This document shows positions 27,892 through 35,968 of a stretch of DNA of 64,000 nt, piece after piece. The stretch lies in the NCBI RefSeq assembly GCF_003814875.1, contig NZ_RKQF01000001.1, positions 3,596,001 to 3,660,000 on the forward strand. Reading direction: 5' to 3'. Source of the DNA: Streptomyces sp. Ag109_O5-1. Its GTDB lineage: Bacteria > Actinomycetota > Actinomycetes > Streptomycetales > Streptomycetaceae. Within the stretch, counting starts at the first letter, position 1; each line of letters opens with the position of its first letter. The position numbers and the translations under genes were made by a program. The notes beneath the pieces are model-generated. The model made no database searches and was not told the origin of the DNA. It saw only the letters and a list, made by a program, of their open reading frames with translations.

Positions 27892-28372
27892 GGTTGCCCG
27901 CTGGCGTGTCCGGGGCGAGTTTCCTGTCGCGGATCATGAGTACGGTGGCTTCCATGGTTTCAGCGATCAGGGCGGCGCGCTTCTCCTCGAACTCGGCCTC
28001 AAGCGCTACGCGTTCCACCTTGAGCCGCTCGGTGAGCCGGGCGCGCGCGGCGGCGACGTCCTGGCTGAGCCGGGACCGCTCGTTCACCTGCGCGGCCTGG
28101 CCTGCGAAGTAGCGGGAGCGCTCGGCGACGGCGGCTCGCTCGGCGGCGGCGAGGGCTCGGCGCTCGTCGGAGGTGTTGAGAATCCACCGACGGATCGCGA
28201 CGATCCCCAGCAGCAGCACGGCAGTGATGGTGAGGCATCCTCCGCCAAGGGCGTGCGCGATGTCGCTGCGGAGGATGCCGTGCAGGAGGACTGCCAGCCC
28301 CCCGGCGAGCACTGCTGACGCTGCTGTGGTTGCGGCCCGGGTGCTCCCGGTGAGTTGCATTCGTACCCCCAC
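27818..28372 (-). CDS. Small membrane protein with coiled coil
   Basis: This 184-aa protein starts at GTG 28372. Two hydrophobic segments (AASAVLAGGLAVLLHGIL and LTITAVLLLGIVAI) anchor it, followed by a long Ala/Arg/Glu-rich coiled coil (about 70-150). No domain is recognised. It lies between integrase and repressor, where lysogeny-expressed accessory genes often sit, so a superinfection or host-envelope role is possible but unsupported. Its stop is inside the convergent integrase gene. Confidence 0.6.
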   Translation of the reverse strand: MGVRMQLTGSTRAATTAASAVLAGGLAVLLHGILRSDIAHALGGGCLTITAVLLLGIVAIRRWILNTSDERRALAAAERAAVAERSRYFAGQAAQVNERSRLSQDVAAARARLTERLKVERVALEAEFEEKRAALIAETMEATVLMIRDRKLAPDTPAGNLIPFPQPQPGQRRERSREHGSVHP

Positions 28373-28375
28373 TGC

Positions 28376-28825
28376 TCACATCTCTGCTGCTGTCCCTCCA
28401 GCGTCGGCGCTGCCGTCGGTGTGCTCGTCTTCGAGACGCTTGAGACGTTCGATGGTCGCGTAGAACAGCTCGCGTCCCACTTCGTCCCTGATCCCGAGCC
28501 GATCAGCTGCTTCTTCCGGAGTGAGGCCAGAGCCTACCCGCGTTCGATCGGTTTCGGACAGTGACTGAAGAGATTCGGGTGACAGAATCCCGCCCTCCAC
28601 TAGAAGGGCGCCCAGCTCAATGCCGGTGGCCTCGCTGATGGCGGCGTAAAACCGGGCGTCCGGTAGGGCACTTCCTTGCCAAAGCCGGGTGACGCTTGCT
28701 TCGGCCATGCCGGTATCGCGGGCGAATCGCGCCTTGGCGCCGTGGCCGGTGTAGCCGGCGCGCTCAGCTGCTGGCACAACGATGTCGGCAAATCGTCGTG
28801 CGCGTGTGGGGGTCCCCTCGCTCAT
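28376..28825 (-). CDS. Probable phage repressor (HTH, CI-like)
   Basis: The ATG at 28825 gives 149 residues. The HTH is formed by GHGAKARFARDTGMAEASVTRLWQGSALPDARFYAAISEATG, an XRE-like arrangement. A short C-terminal part rich in Glu/Arg may dimerise (GLTPEEAADRLGIRDEVGRELFYATIERLKRLEDE). It is divergent from the Cro-like gene across a region with three related palindromes. No peptidase domain of the LexA type is seen, so induction must use another route; a LexA-type box in the intergenic region offers one. Confidence 0.75.
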   Translation of the reverse strand: MSEGTPTRARRFADIVVPAAERAGYTGHGAKARFARDTGMAEASVTRLWQGSALPDARFYAAISEATGIELGALLVEGGILSPESLQSLSETDRTRVGSGLTPEEAADRLGIRDEVGRELFYATIERLKRLEDEHTDGSADAGGTAAEM

Positions 28826-28868
28826 GTCCGCCGACTCTATCGCCCTAGGTAGGGAGATAGCCAGAAAC

Positions 28869-28886
28869 TTCCTTGCCCGCAAGGGT
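28869..28886. promoter_or_regulatory. Repressor operator candidate O1
   Basis: TTCCTTGCCCGCAAGGGT is a near-palindromic 18-mer that overlaps the likely promoter of the repressor gene (minus-strand TTGCGG, 17-bp spacer, TATCTC). It matches O2 at all but three positions. Confidence 0.6.
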
Positions 28887-28899
28887 GCCCATTGAGCCA

Positions 28900-28930
28900 T
28901 TGACCTGCATTAACACAGGCCACTCATATT
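28900..28930 (+). promoter_or_regulatory. Candidate early promoter
   Basis: TTGACC (28900-28905) is followed after 18-19 bp by TCATAT/CATATT in an unusually AT-rich stretch. It points toward the Cro-like gene and abuts the LexA-type box at 28932. Confidence 0.4.
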
Positions 28931-28931
28931 A

Positions 28932-28947
28932 TCGAACGCTCGTTCGG
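28932..28947. promoter_or_regulatory. LexA/SOS-box-like operator
   Basis: TCGAACGCTCGTTCGG matches the actinobacterial LexA consensus TCGAAC-N4-GTTCGA at 11 of 12 fixed positions. It lies just downstream of the candidate -10 element, where LexA would block early transcription. Confidence 0.65.
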
Positions 28948-28977
28948 TGGCAATCGGGCGAAAATCCCCCCGCCATC

Positions 28978-28995
28978 TTCCTTGCGCGCAAGGAA
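28978..28995. promoter_or_regulatory. Repressor operator candidate O2 (perfect palindrome)
   Basis: TTCCTTGCGCGCAAGGAA is a perfect 18-bp palindrome in the repressor/Cro intergenic region and probably the strongest operator. Confidence 0.7.
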
Positions 28996-29011
28996 GGAAA
29001 GTGGCAGAGTC

Positions 29012-29029
29012 TTCCTCGTGAGCAAGGAA
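29012..29029. promoter_or_regulatory. Repressor operator candidate O3
   Basis: TTCCTCGTGAGCAAGGAA keeps both outer half-sites of O2 with a changed centre. It includes the GTG at 29018 that could be an alternative (leaderless) start of the Cro-like protein. Confidence 0.55.
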
Positions 29030-29083
29030 CCCCCTTCCACCAGTGACGACTCCTGCCAACCCCCCACCGAGGGAGGTGACTAC

Positions 29084-29308
29084 GTGTTCCGTCTTGACGT
29101 CCGCAAGCTCCGCGAAGCCGCCGCCCGCAAGGGCGACAGGCGCAACGCCGAGATCGCCCGCCGGACCGGCATCGCCGAATCGTCCGTGTCCCGCATCCTC
29201 CGCGGCGAAGCACAGCCTGACCTGAACTCGGCCATGCGCTTCGCCGAGCAGTACGACCTCGACCTCCGCGCCGTCATCAAGCGCGTGACCGTCGAGGCCG
29301 CCGCATGA
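29084..29308 (+). CDS. Cro-like small HTH protein
   Basis: This 74-aa protein is mostly an XRE HTH: DVRKLREAAARKGDRRNAEIARRTG and IAESSVSRILRGEAQPDLNSAM. The GTG at 29084 was chosen because GGAGGTGA lies seven bases upstream; a GTG at 29018 would add 22 polar residues and overlap operator O3. As first gene of the rightward early operon, divergent from the repressor, it probably acts as Cro. Its stop overlaps the next gene (ATGA). Confidence 0.8.
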   Translation: MFRLDVRKLREAAARKGDRRNAEIARRTGIAESSVSRILRGEAQPDLNSAMRFAEQYDLDLRAVIKRVTVEAAA

Positions 29309-29490
29309 CCCCCGAGCGCCGACGCGAACTGCTCGGCGACGAGGCCATCGCCTACATCAACGAGGTCGTCGACGCCGCGCCCGAGCCGACTCCGGACGTT
29401 GTCGAACGGCTTCGCCAGATCTTCAGCAACCCCCAGGGCGCTGCGCAGCAGCAGCTGGCCGTCGACCGGCCGGCGCCTCGCGCCGCCTGA
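29305..29490 (+). CDS. Small hypothetical protein
   Basis: A 61-aa mainly helical protein (MTPERRRELLGDEAIAYIN) with a Pro/Ala-rich end. It overlaps the Cro-like gene by four bases, supporting translation. No family recognised. Confidence 0.6.
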   Translation: MTPERRRELLGDEAIAYINEVVDAAPEPTPDVVERLRQIFSNPQGAAQQQLAVDRPAPRAA

Positions 29491-29584
29491 CCCCCCTCGA
29501 ACGCGCCGAAGGGCCGCTCCGACTGGCCGGCCTGAGCAGCCCAACGACTCGGCGACCCCAACCACACAGAAAGAAGAGGTCACC

Positions 29585-29935
29585 GTGACCACTGAGATTA
29601 CCTTCCGCCCGGGCCTCGAAGGCCTGATGGCTGCACTGTCCGTCGCCGAACAGGTGACGGCCGCCTCCCCGGCAGTCCCGGACCAGGTGAACCTGACCTC
29701 GGCCCACTTCGACTACGTGCCGGGCACCGACTTCCAGCGGCCGACGGGCGTCCTCCTGTTCTTCCACCGGAGCATCGAGCAGGTCCGTGAGTTCGCCGCG
29801 GCCTTCGGACTGGAGACCGCCGACCGGGCGCACGGCGAGACGGACGTCTACACGTACGCCGAGGGCGTCCTCAACGGGGTGCCGTTCCGGGCGTGGACGC
29901 TGACCGCTGTCGAGGCGCCGGCGGTGGCGGCATGA
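29585..29935 (+). CDS. Hypothetical phage protein
   Basis: The GTG at 29585, preceded by AGAAGAGG, gives 116 residues (VTTEITFRPGLEGLMAALS). The protein is acidic and appears compact and mixed alpha/beta, with LFFHRSIEQVREFAAAFGLE and a C-terminal GVPFRAWTLTAVE. No family was recognised. A 94-bp gap separates it from the preceding small gene, and its stop overlaps the next start (ATGA). Confidence 0.65.
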   Translation: MTTEITFRPGLEGLMAALSVAEQVTAASPAVPDQVNLTSAHFDYVPGTDFQRPTGVLLFFHRSIEQVREFAAAFGLETADRAHGETDVYTYAEGVLNGVPFRAWTLTAVEAPAVAA

Positions 29936-30534
29936 ACACGAAGTCGGTGAACAGCGCAGCCGGGGTGATCCTCGCGGCGCTGGCCCAGAACCGGACGGCG
30001 GCGGGGATCGCGCTGGCGCTGGAGTCGGCCGGCTTGTTGATGTCGCCGGAGGCTGCGGCGGATCTGGCGTCGACGTCGACCGACGCGGTGGTGGTTGCTG
30101 AGCAGGCAGTCGAGGAGCTCAAGCGGGAGCACGAGGTGTCTGCTCGGCTGCGGGACCGGCTCGCTGAGCTGGAGGCGTGGAAGGCCCGCGACGAGGAGGT
30201 GCAGCCCCACCGTCAGGCGATCGGCGCGGCCAACATGCGGATGATCGGTGTACTGGAACTGCGTATCCGCCGGGTCCGCATGCTGCATTCGAGGGGCTGG
30301 GGCGCGAAGTCCGAGCGGTGCGAGCACGACGGGCAGCCGTGGCCGTGCTCGACCTTGGGGGCGTTGGACGCGGCGGTCGGGACGGCCGGGCGTGAGGCGT
30401 CGGTGGACGGGATCACGCAGCGGATCGCCCCGATGCAGGCCCTGCGTGAGGTCCCGGACGGCGAGCACTACGCCGCCACCCACCACGACTACCGCCTGAG
30501 CCACGACCTCCCCGAGACGGGCGGTCCCCGATGA
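29932..30534 (+). CDS. Hypothetical coiled-coil protein
   Basis: This 200-aa protein has a small helical N-terminus (NSAAGVILAALAQNRTAAGI), a coiled coil (VVVAEQAVEELKREHEVSARLRDRL broken into two helices, about 55-90) and a C-terminal part with CEHDGQPWPC. The two Cys could bind metal. The ATG at 29932 overlaps the previous stop. Role unknown. Confidence 0.65.
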   Translation: MNTKSVNSAAGVILAALAQNRTAAGIALALESAGLLMSPEAAADLASTSTDAVVVAEQAVEELKREHEVSARLRDRLAELEAWKARDEEVQPHRQAIGAANMRMIGVLELRIRRVRMLHSRGWGAKSERCEHDGQPWPCSTLGALDAAVGTAGREASVDGITQRIAPMQALREVPDGEHYAATHHDYRLSHDLPETGGPR

Positions 30535-30776
30535 CCGGCACCACCACCCCCGAACTCCTCACCTGCCTCGGCATCGGCATCGGCAGCTTCGTCCTCCCCC
30601 TGCCCGTGTTCTTCGCCCTCGCCAACCGCGAGCAGCTCCTCCCCGACCGCGCCCACCAGGCGCTGGCCCAGGGCCGCGTGGTCGTGCTGGCCACTGCCGA
30701 CCGCGGCCGCGAACTGCTCGTGACGCTGCTGCTCGCCATCGTCCGCCACCTCGAACCGAAGGGAAGCGTCCGATGA
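30531..30776 (+). CDS. Small membrane protein
   Basis: An 81-aa protein with one N-terminal hydrophobic helix (CLGIGIGSFVLPLPVFFAL) and a second amphipathic helix near the C-terminus. It overlaps both neighbours by four bases. No family recognised. Confidence 0.6.
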   Translation: MTGTTTPELLTCLGIGIGSFVLPLPVFFALANREQLLPDRAHQALAQGRVVVLATADRGRELLVTLLLAIVRHLEPKGSVR

Positions 30777-31141
30777 CCCGCATCGACGGCCCGTTCCCGA
30801 TCACCGTCAACGCCACCGACGACGGCGCCGAGCTCGACATCTCCTCGTTCCTGATCCGCGCCGTCCTCACCCAGCTGGTGACGGACGCCGCGGAGGACCC
30901 GGAGGGCGTCGGCGAGGAGTTGGCGGGGATCGGCGGCCTCCTCAAGTCGGCCGTGCACCAGGGCCGCGACTCGCACGCCCGGCACGAGTTCGACGCCAAG
31001 ATGCAGGAGCTGGTGGAGCGGTTCGCGGCGGGCGGGACGATCCCGCTGTACGGGGCCGCTGTGGGGCAGATGCGGGACGCGCTCGCGGTGATCGCCGCGC
31101 CCCGCCCGGTCCCGGCGCAGCGCGAGGCAGGTGCCGCATGA
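30773..31141 (+). CDS. Hypothetical phage protein
   Basis: A 122-aa acidic, mainly helical protein (MTRIDGPFPITVNATDDGAE). Helices at about 25-50 and 75-110 follow a short beta-like start. It is overlapped by ATGA on both sides within the early operon. Function unknown. Confidence 0.65.
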   Translation: MTRIDGPFPITVNATDDGAELDISSFLIRAVLTQLVTDAAEDPEGVGEELAGIGGLLKSAVHQGRDSHARHEFDAKMQELVERFAAGGTIPLYGAAVGQMRDALAVIAAPRPVPAQREAGAA

Positions 31142-31662
31142 GCGCCGCTTGGCTGGAGCTGCACACCGTCCTCTCGCTGAAGGTCGACGCCACCGAGGCG
31201 TACCGGCTCATGCACAACTACCGCGACGAGGAGCTGCACAAGTCCCGCACGGCCGAGGCGTACCCCGGTCAGCTGGCCATGCTGAGCGGCCTCATCGCCA
31301 CCCTCCGCGCCGTCGCCCAACACGGCGACCTCTCCGACGTGCGGAAGCTGCTCGCCGAGCACGAGCGGGACGAGCAGGACGCATACGCCGAGGCCGAGGG
31401 GAAGAGCAGCCGCCGCGCGGCCGACGCCACCCCCGGATTGACCGAGCGCCAGGAGCGTCTCCTCGACGCCATCCGGGCCCACGGCGGCGAATGGACCACC
31501 CGTCGCGTCCTCGGGTTCTTCGCGCTCACCGACCCCGACGTCGTCCAGCGCGGCACGGCCCGCCGCGACCTCGCCACTCTCCAGCGGGCCGGTCACCTCG
31601 TGCTCGTGGACACCCCCGACAACCGGCACTACGTGCTGCACACCCGGAAGGACGGCGCCTGA
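31138..31662 (+). CDS. Winged-helix-tailed hypothetical protein
   Basis: This 174-aa protein has a helical N-terminal half and a C-terminal winged helix: LTERQERLLDAIRAHGGEW, RRVLGFFALTDPDVVQRGT and ARRDLATLQRAGHLVLVDTPD. The next gene and the one at 33148 carry the same type of domain (wHTH with RRDL or RLDL before the wing). It probably binds DNA. Its stop shares one base with the next ATG. Confidence 0.65.
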   Translation: MSAAWLELHTVLSLKVDATEAYRLMHNYRDEELHKSRTAEAYPGQLAMLSGLIATLRAVAQHGDLSDVRKLLAEHERDEQDAYAEAEGKSSRRAADATPGLTERQERLLDAIRAHGGEWTTRRVLGFFALTDPDVVQRGTARRDLATLQRAGHLVLVDTPDNRHYVLHTRKDGA

Positions 31663-32102
31663 TGGCCGACCTCGCCACCCGCCGCGGCCACCTCCTCGCC
31701 GCCATAAGGCAGCACGGGCGCCCGGTCACTACCCAGCTCGCCGAGCAGCTCCTCACCGGCGCGTGGCCGACGTACGGCCGGAACACCGCGCGGAAGGACC
31801 TGCGCGGGCTCGCCCGGGCCGGGCTCCTCACCGCGGCCGACGTCAACGGCCGCCGCGTCTACCACCCCACCAGCCGAGAGGTCGGGCCGCCCGTGACCGC
31901 CACCCGCCATATCCAGCCCTCGCCCGACACCGAACGCGTCCTCGGCCAGATCGAGCGCGGCGAGATCCGCTGCGGCCGTGACGCGGCCCGTGAGATCGCG
32001 GCCCGCCATCAGGCCGCGTACGGCGACGAGGTGTGGCCGGACTCCGCGTGGGCGGCCGCGCTCGCCAGCCTTCCGGCCAGCGCGAAGGGCGGTAACGCCT
32101 GA
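31662..32102 (+). CDS. Winged-helix DNA-binding protein
   Basis: This 146-aa protein begins with a winged helix (LATRRGHLLAAIRQHGRPV, RNTARKDLRGLARAGLLTAADV). The C-terminal half holds ERVLGQIERGEIRCGRDAAR. It is likely a phage regulator of the same small family as its neighbours. The ATG overlaps the previous stop by one base (TGATG). Confidence 0.65.
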   Translation: MADLATRRGHLLAAIRQHGRPVTTQLAEQLLTGAWPTYGRNTARKDLRGLARAGLLTAADVNGRRVYHPTSREVGPPVTATRHIQPSPDTERVLGQIERGEIRCGRDAAREIAARHQAAYGDEVWPDSAWAAALASLPASAKGGNA

Positions 32103-33151
32103 TGACGACCACCACCGACGCCGGGGCGGCGAACGCCCCGGCCGCCGGCCGCCGCGTCACACCGACCGGCCGGCTCATCCTCTCCGCGGACGCCGACCGC
32201 GCCAACTGGCTCACCGCCCGCCGCCAAGGGATCGGCTCCAGCGACATCGCCGCGATCCTCGGCATCAGCCGCTACGGCAACGCCCTGTCCGTCTGGCACG
32301 ACAAGACCGGCGGTCTCCCCCTGGAATCCGACGACAGCGAACCCGCCCTGTGGGGGCGCGCGTTCGAGGAGACCGTCGCCCGCGAATGGGCCCGCCGCAA
32401 CCGCAGCGTGGTCCGCCGCGTCGGCCTCGTCGCCAACGTCGACCGGCCGTGGCAGATGTGCACCCTCGACCGCCGCGTCCTGGAGTGCCCGCTCGCCGAC
32501 GGCCGAGAGAAGTGCGCGGTCGAGATCAAGTGCCGCGACAAGATGAAGGCCGGACAGTTCCGCCGCGGTGTCGCCGACGACGTCCTCGTGCAAACCCTGT
32601 GGCAGGCCGACGTGTGCGGCTTCGACCACGTCCACGCCGCCGTCCTGATCGGCGGCAACGACTACCGGCAGTTCGTGATCCGGGTCGCCGACCACGCCGA
32701 GCTCGTCGACGACCTGCGCACGGCCGGGGCCCGGGCCTGGCAGCAAATCCTCGACCGGCGGCCGCCGTCCGTCCCCGGCGACGCCGACCCGGACGTCCTC
32801 CTCGACCTGTACGAGCGGCTCTACCCCGACCGGGCCGGGACGGTCGACATCACCCGGGACGTCGACACGCAGGACGCGGTCGCCGACTACCTCGACGCCC
32901 ACCAGGACTACGCGGCCGCCGAGAAGCGGAAGAAGGCGGCGAAGGCCCGGATCCTCGCCGGGCTCGGCGGCGCCGAGGCCGCCACGGTCCTGGACCGGCT
33001 GCATGTGTCGCTCGATGAGCGGTCCAAGGAGTGGACGGACACCAAGCGGCTCGCCGAGCACTGGCCGGACGCGTACGCGGACTGCGTCGAGGACCGCACG
33101 TACCGGCAGATCAACATTCCCCGCTCTGTCCGTGAGGAGCACGCCGCATGA
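32102..33151 (+). CDS. YqaJ-like viral recombinase/exonuclease
   Basis: YqaJ proteins are PD-(D/E)XK exonucleases that resect phage DNA ends for annealing recombination. The 349-aa protein shows GIGSSDIAAILGISRYG (43-59), LWGRAFEETVAREWARR, CTLDRRVL and the core AVEIKCRDK with the E-x-K pair, followed by QTLWQADVCGFDHVHAAVL. Two genes downstream lies its expected partner, an ERF annealing protein. The start and stop both overlap neighbours. Confidence 0.92.
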   Translation: MTTTTDAGAANAPAAGRRVTPTGRLILSADADRANWLTARRQGIGSSDIAAILGISRYGNALSVWHDKTGGLPLESDDSEPALWGRAFEETVAREWARRNRSVVRRVGLVANVDRPWQMCTLDRRVLECPLADGREKCAVEIKCRDKMKAGQFRRGVADDVLVQTLWQADVCGFDHVHAAVLIGGNDYRQFVIRVADHAELVDDLRTAGARAWQQILDRRPPSVPGDADPDVLLDLYERLYPDRAGTVDITRDVDTQDAVADYLDAHQDYAAAEKRKKAAKARILAGLGGAEAATVLDRLHVSLDERSKEWTDTKRLAEHWPDAYADCVEDRTYRQINIPRSVREEHAA

Positions 33152-33402
33152 TCACGCCTCCGCGCTGGGGCTGCGCCGAGTGGCGTCGCGAGAACCTCCT
33201 CGCCGCGATCAGCGAGCAGGGCGGCGAGTGGACCGTCGGCCGCGTCAAGCAGATCTACCGGCGCTGGCTCCGCCGCCACATCTACCGCCACACGATCCGC
33301 CTCGACCTGGCCCGTCTCCACCGTGACGGCCATCTCGACCGGCACGGCGACGGCACCCCGCGCCGCTTCTACACGCTCCGCCAGGAAGGCGCCACCTCAT
33401 GA
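33148..33402 (+). CDS. Small winged-helix protein
   Basis: An 84-aa protein consisting of one winged helix (RRENLLAAISEQGGEW, RHTIRLDLARLHRDGHLDRH, GTPRRFYTL), related in pattern to the C-terminus of the 31138 gene. It lies between the recombination genes and overlaps both neighbours. Confidence 0.65.
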   Translation: MITPPRWGCAEWRRENLLAAISEQGGEWTVGRVKQIYRRWLRRHIYRHTIRLDLARLHRDGHLDRHGDGTPRRFYTLRQEGATS

Positions 33403-34187
33403 CCACGATCGCTGAGCGGGCCGCCGCAGCAGCCGGCCGCACCACGGACACCGATGACCTGAAGCTGCCCGAGGAATACGTCGATCAGTTCCCGGAGTCC
33501 GCGCCCATGCCGGACCCGATGGCCGGATACGAGCCGGGCGAAGACGACCCCGAGATGGTGCCCGTCCACCTCGCCTGGCTCCGCGTCCGCAAGGACATCC
33601 GCGGCATCGCCAAGGGCGAGGAGTACAACGACGGCTACTCCCGCTACAACTTCCGCGGCGTGGACGCCACCGTCATGGCCTTCGCCCCGGTGACCATGCG
33701 GCACGGCGTCAACGTCGTCCCCCACCAGGTCGACGCCACCTACCGGGACACGAAGACCGCCAAGGGCAAGGCCACCCGCGAGTGCACCGTCACCATCACG
33801 TGGCACATCATCGGCCCGCGCGGAGACGTCATCGTCGCGCAGTCGCAGGGCGAGGCCCTGGACTCCGGTGACAAGGGCACCGCGAAAGCTCAGTCCGTCG
33901 CGCTGCGGGTGCTGCTGCTGAACGGCGGCCTCGTGCCGACCGGCGACCCGGACCCCGGGAGCAGCACCATCGACCGCGGCGAAGCGTCCGTCCGCTCGGC
34001 CGTGTCGTACCTCGACGAGATCTGCGACCCCAACACCAGCGCCGGGCGCCTACGGCAGATCCACTTCGAGCTGAAGCAGGGCAACCTCCTCGGCGCGCTC
34101 ATCACGAACGAGGTCGGCGTCGAGGAGCGGATCGGCGACATGGTCGTCCGCATCGGCAAGGAGCGCGCCGCCGGGGGTGCCGAGTGA
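33399..34187 (+). CDS. ERF-family single-strand annealing protein
   Basis: ERF proteins anneal complementary single strands in phage recombination. This 262-aa protein carries the ERF core: HLAWLRVRKDIRGIAKGEEY, YSRYNFRGVDATVMAFAPV, TWHIIGPRGDVIVAQSQGEAL and DSGDKGTAKAQSVALRVLLL. The acidic N-terminus (1-45) is variable. It pairs with the YqaJ nuclease and the DEDDh exonuclease flanking it. Both ends overlap by four bases. Confidence 0.9.
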   Translation: MTTIAERAAAAAGRTTDTDDLKLPEEYVDQFPESAPMPDPMAGYEPGEDDPEMVPVHLAWLRVRKDIRGIAKGEEYNDGYSRYNFRGVDATVMAFAPVTMRHGVNVVPHQVDATYRDTKTAKGKATRECTVTITWHIIGPRGDVIVAQSQGEALDSGDKGTAKAQSVALRVLLLNGGLVPTGDPDPGSSTIDRGEASVRSAVSYLDEICDPNTSAGRLRQIHFELKQGNLLGALITNEVGVEERIGDMVVRIGKERAAGGAE

Positions 34188-35020
34188 CTACCTGGCACCT
34201 GGAGCACATGGCCGCCCTCGACTTCGAGAGCAGCGACAAAGACGCCGACACCGCCCGCATCGTCAGCTGCGCCCTCATCCTCGGCGGCGCCGGCCGCACC
34301 CCCGACACCCGAACCTGGCTCCTCAACCCAGGCATCCCCATGGAACCCGAGGCCATCGAAGTACACGGCATCACCGACGAGTACGCCGCCAAACACGGCA
34401 TGCCCGCCGAACAAGGCGTCTCCGAGATCGCCAAGGCCATCAGCGAAGTCGTCGCCGCCGGCGTCCCGCTCGTCGGCCACAACATCGGCGGCTACGACCT
34501 CAACCTCCTCGACCGCGAATGCCGCCGCCACCTCGGCGACAGCCTCGAAGGCATCTGCCGGGCCCCTCTCACCCGGGTCATCGACACGATGGTCCTCGAC
34601 CGGCAGGCCGCCCCGTTCCGGAAGCGGATCAGCGAGAAGCAGGGCCCGTACCAGATGCGGACCACCGCTGAGACGTACGGGCTGGACTGGGACGAGGAGA
34701 AGGCCCACGGCGCCGAGTACGACGCGTGGATGTCCGCGCGGGCCGCGTACCGCATGGGCGTCATCGCGCACACCCCGTACCGGCAGCGCCCGGCGTGGGT
34801 GCTGGCGCTGCGGCCGAACCGCTTCAACGCGCTGCGGGACATCACCGTCGACGAGCTGCACCAGCGGCAGATCGAGTGGTACCGCGAGGACGCCGCGAAC
34901 TACCAGGCGTGGCTGCGGAACAAGGCGAAGGCCAAGGACAAGTACGACCCGACTGCGGTGATCGATGGCCGGTGGCCCCTGCGCCCTGCCCCTGAGCCGG
35001 AGGCGGGTGAGGGCTCGTGA
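34184..35020 (+). CDS. DEDDh 3'-5' exonuclease
   Basis: A 278-aa exonuclease of the DnaQ-like superfamily. Exo I is AALDFES (Asp13, Glu15), Exo II VGHNIGGYDLNLL, and Exo III HGAEYDAWMSARAAY with the His-x4-Asp pattern. The C-terminal 80 residues are helical and Lys-rich (RNKAKAKDKYD). It starts at GTG 34184 coupled to the ERF gene, so a role in phage recombination or replication proofreading is likely. Confidence 0.88.
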   Translation: MTTWHLEHMAALDFESSDKDADTARIVSCALILGGAGRTPDTRTWLLNPGIPMEPEAIEVHGITDEYAAKHGMPAEQGVSEIAKAISEVVAAGVPLVGHNIGGYDLNLLDRECRRHLGDSLEGICRAPLTRVIDTMVLDRQAAPFRKRISEKQGPYQMRTTAETYGLDWDEEKAHGAEYDAWMSARAAYRMGVIAHTPYRQRPAWVLALRPNRFNALRDITVDELHQRQIEWYREDAANYQAWLRNKAKAKDKYDPTAVIDGRWPLRPAPEPEAGEGS

Positions 35021-35391
35021 ACCCCATGACCAGCGAGCAGCGCCGCGACCTCCAGAACCTCCTCGGCTTCACCATCGCCGCCGACCCCGACGCCGTCACC
35101 CGGACGCTCGCCGCCGTACGCCGCGCAGCACAGCCCAACGCCGACCGACTGGCAGTCACCCAGGCCGTCGCCGGAGCCCTGTCGCTCACCAAGCGGCTCC
35201 TCGCCATCGAGGAGGCCTACGCCACCGTCCGCACGACGATCGCCCGCCTGGAGATCGCCAACGCCCGCGGCCACGACGACTACAACCTGCACGACCTCGC
35301 CGCCGAGCTGGAGCGCGCCGGCATCGACCTGAAGACCGACTACGACGCGGCCGATGATCTGGCGCGCGCGGCAGAGAGCGAGGCCCTGTGA
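35017..35391 (+). CDS. Hypothetical helical protein
   Basis: A 124-aa, mostly helical protein starting at GTG 35017 (MNPMTSEQRRDLQNLLGF). No family recognised; overlaps on both sides place it in the early operon. Confidence 0.6.
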   Translation: MNPMTSEQRRDLQNLLGFTIAADPDAVTRTLAAVRRAAQPNADRLAVTQAVAGALSLTKRLLAIEEAYATVRTTIARLEIANARGHDDYNLHDLAAELERAGIDLKTDYDAADDLARAAESEAL

Positions 35392-35717
35392 TGCCCGTCC
35401 TGAGGAGCACCTACCAGGAACTCCGCGACCGCTACCGCAAGGTGGTCGAGGAGCGCGACGACGCGGTGAAGCTCGCCGCCGAGCGGCTGTCCACCATCAC
35501 CCGACAGGCCAACGAGATCTCCCGGCTCCGCGACGAGCAGCCGGACCGGATCGTCGCCGCCCCGCCGCCCGCGCGGGGAGACGCCGAGGTGCGACGCCAA
35601 CTGTTCCTGACGCAGCGGGCCCTGGCCGACATGCAGCAGCGCCTCGACGACTTGCAGACCTCGCACATCGCGGACACGCGGGAGCTGCACGACCTCCGGC
35701 AGGGGGCGACGTCGTGA
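35391..35717 (+). CDS. Coiled-coil protein
   Basis: A 108-aa protein with two coiled-coil segments (YQELRDRYRKVVEERDDAV and RQLFLTQRALADMQQRLDDL) separated by a Pro-rich hinge (PDRIVAAPPPARG). ATG 35391 and GTG 35388 are both possible starts. Function unknown. Confidence 0.6.
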   Translation: MPVLRSTYQELRDRYRKVVEERDDAVKLAAERLSTITRQANEISRLRDEQPDRIVAAPPPARGDAEVRRQLFLTQRALADMQQRLDDLQTSHIADTRELHDLRQGATS

Positions 35718-35968
35718 TCACACCACTCGCCGTCGGCACCTGCTGCCTCATCGTCAGCCTCTCCGGGGCATTCCTCATCGCCCGGGCGTGGCCGCAGCCG
35801 TCCGGCGGCCAGCACCGGCGGGGCACGCGCCCGATGCTGCGGCCTGTCGAGGCTCTGGACCAGTTCGAGGACTGGTGCCCGGTCGAGCACAGGCGGACCC
35901 TGCACACCCGGCTGCGGTCGGGCGGGGTGCTGTGCATGGACTGCCGCAACCCGGGCCGGGGTGCGTGA
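35714..35968 (+). CDS. Small membrane-anchored CxxC protein
   Basis: The GTG at 35714 gives 84 residues with a hydrophobic N-terminus (LAVGTCCLIVSLSGAFLIA) and a C-terminal part with WCPVEHRRT and LCMDCRNPG that could bind zinc. It overlaps the genes on both sides. Function unknown. Confidence 0.55.
   Translation: MITPLAVGTCCLIVSLSGAFLIARAWPQPSGGQHRRGTRPMLRPVEALDQFEDWCPVEHRRTLHTRLRSGGVLCMDCRNPGRGA

Noticed and set aside
28376..28900. Longer repressor start at 28900
   Set aside because: It would extend the protein through operator O1 and the likely repressor promoter; ATG 28825 fits the HTH family better.
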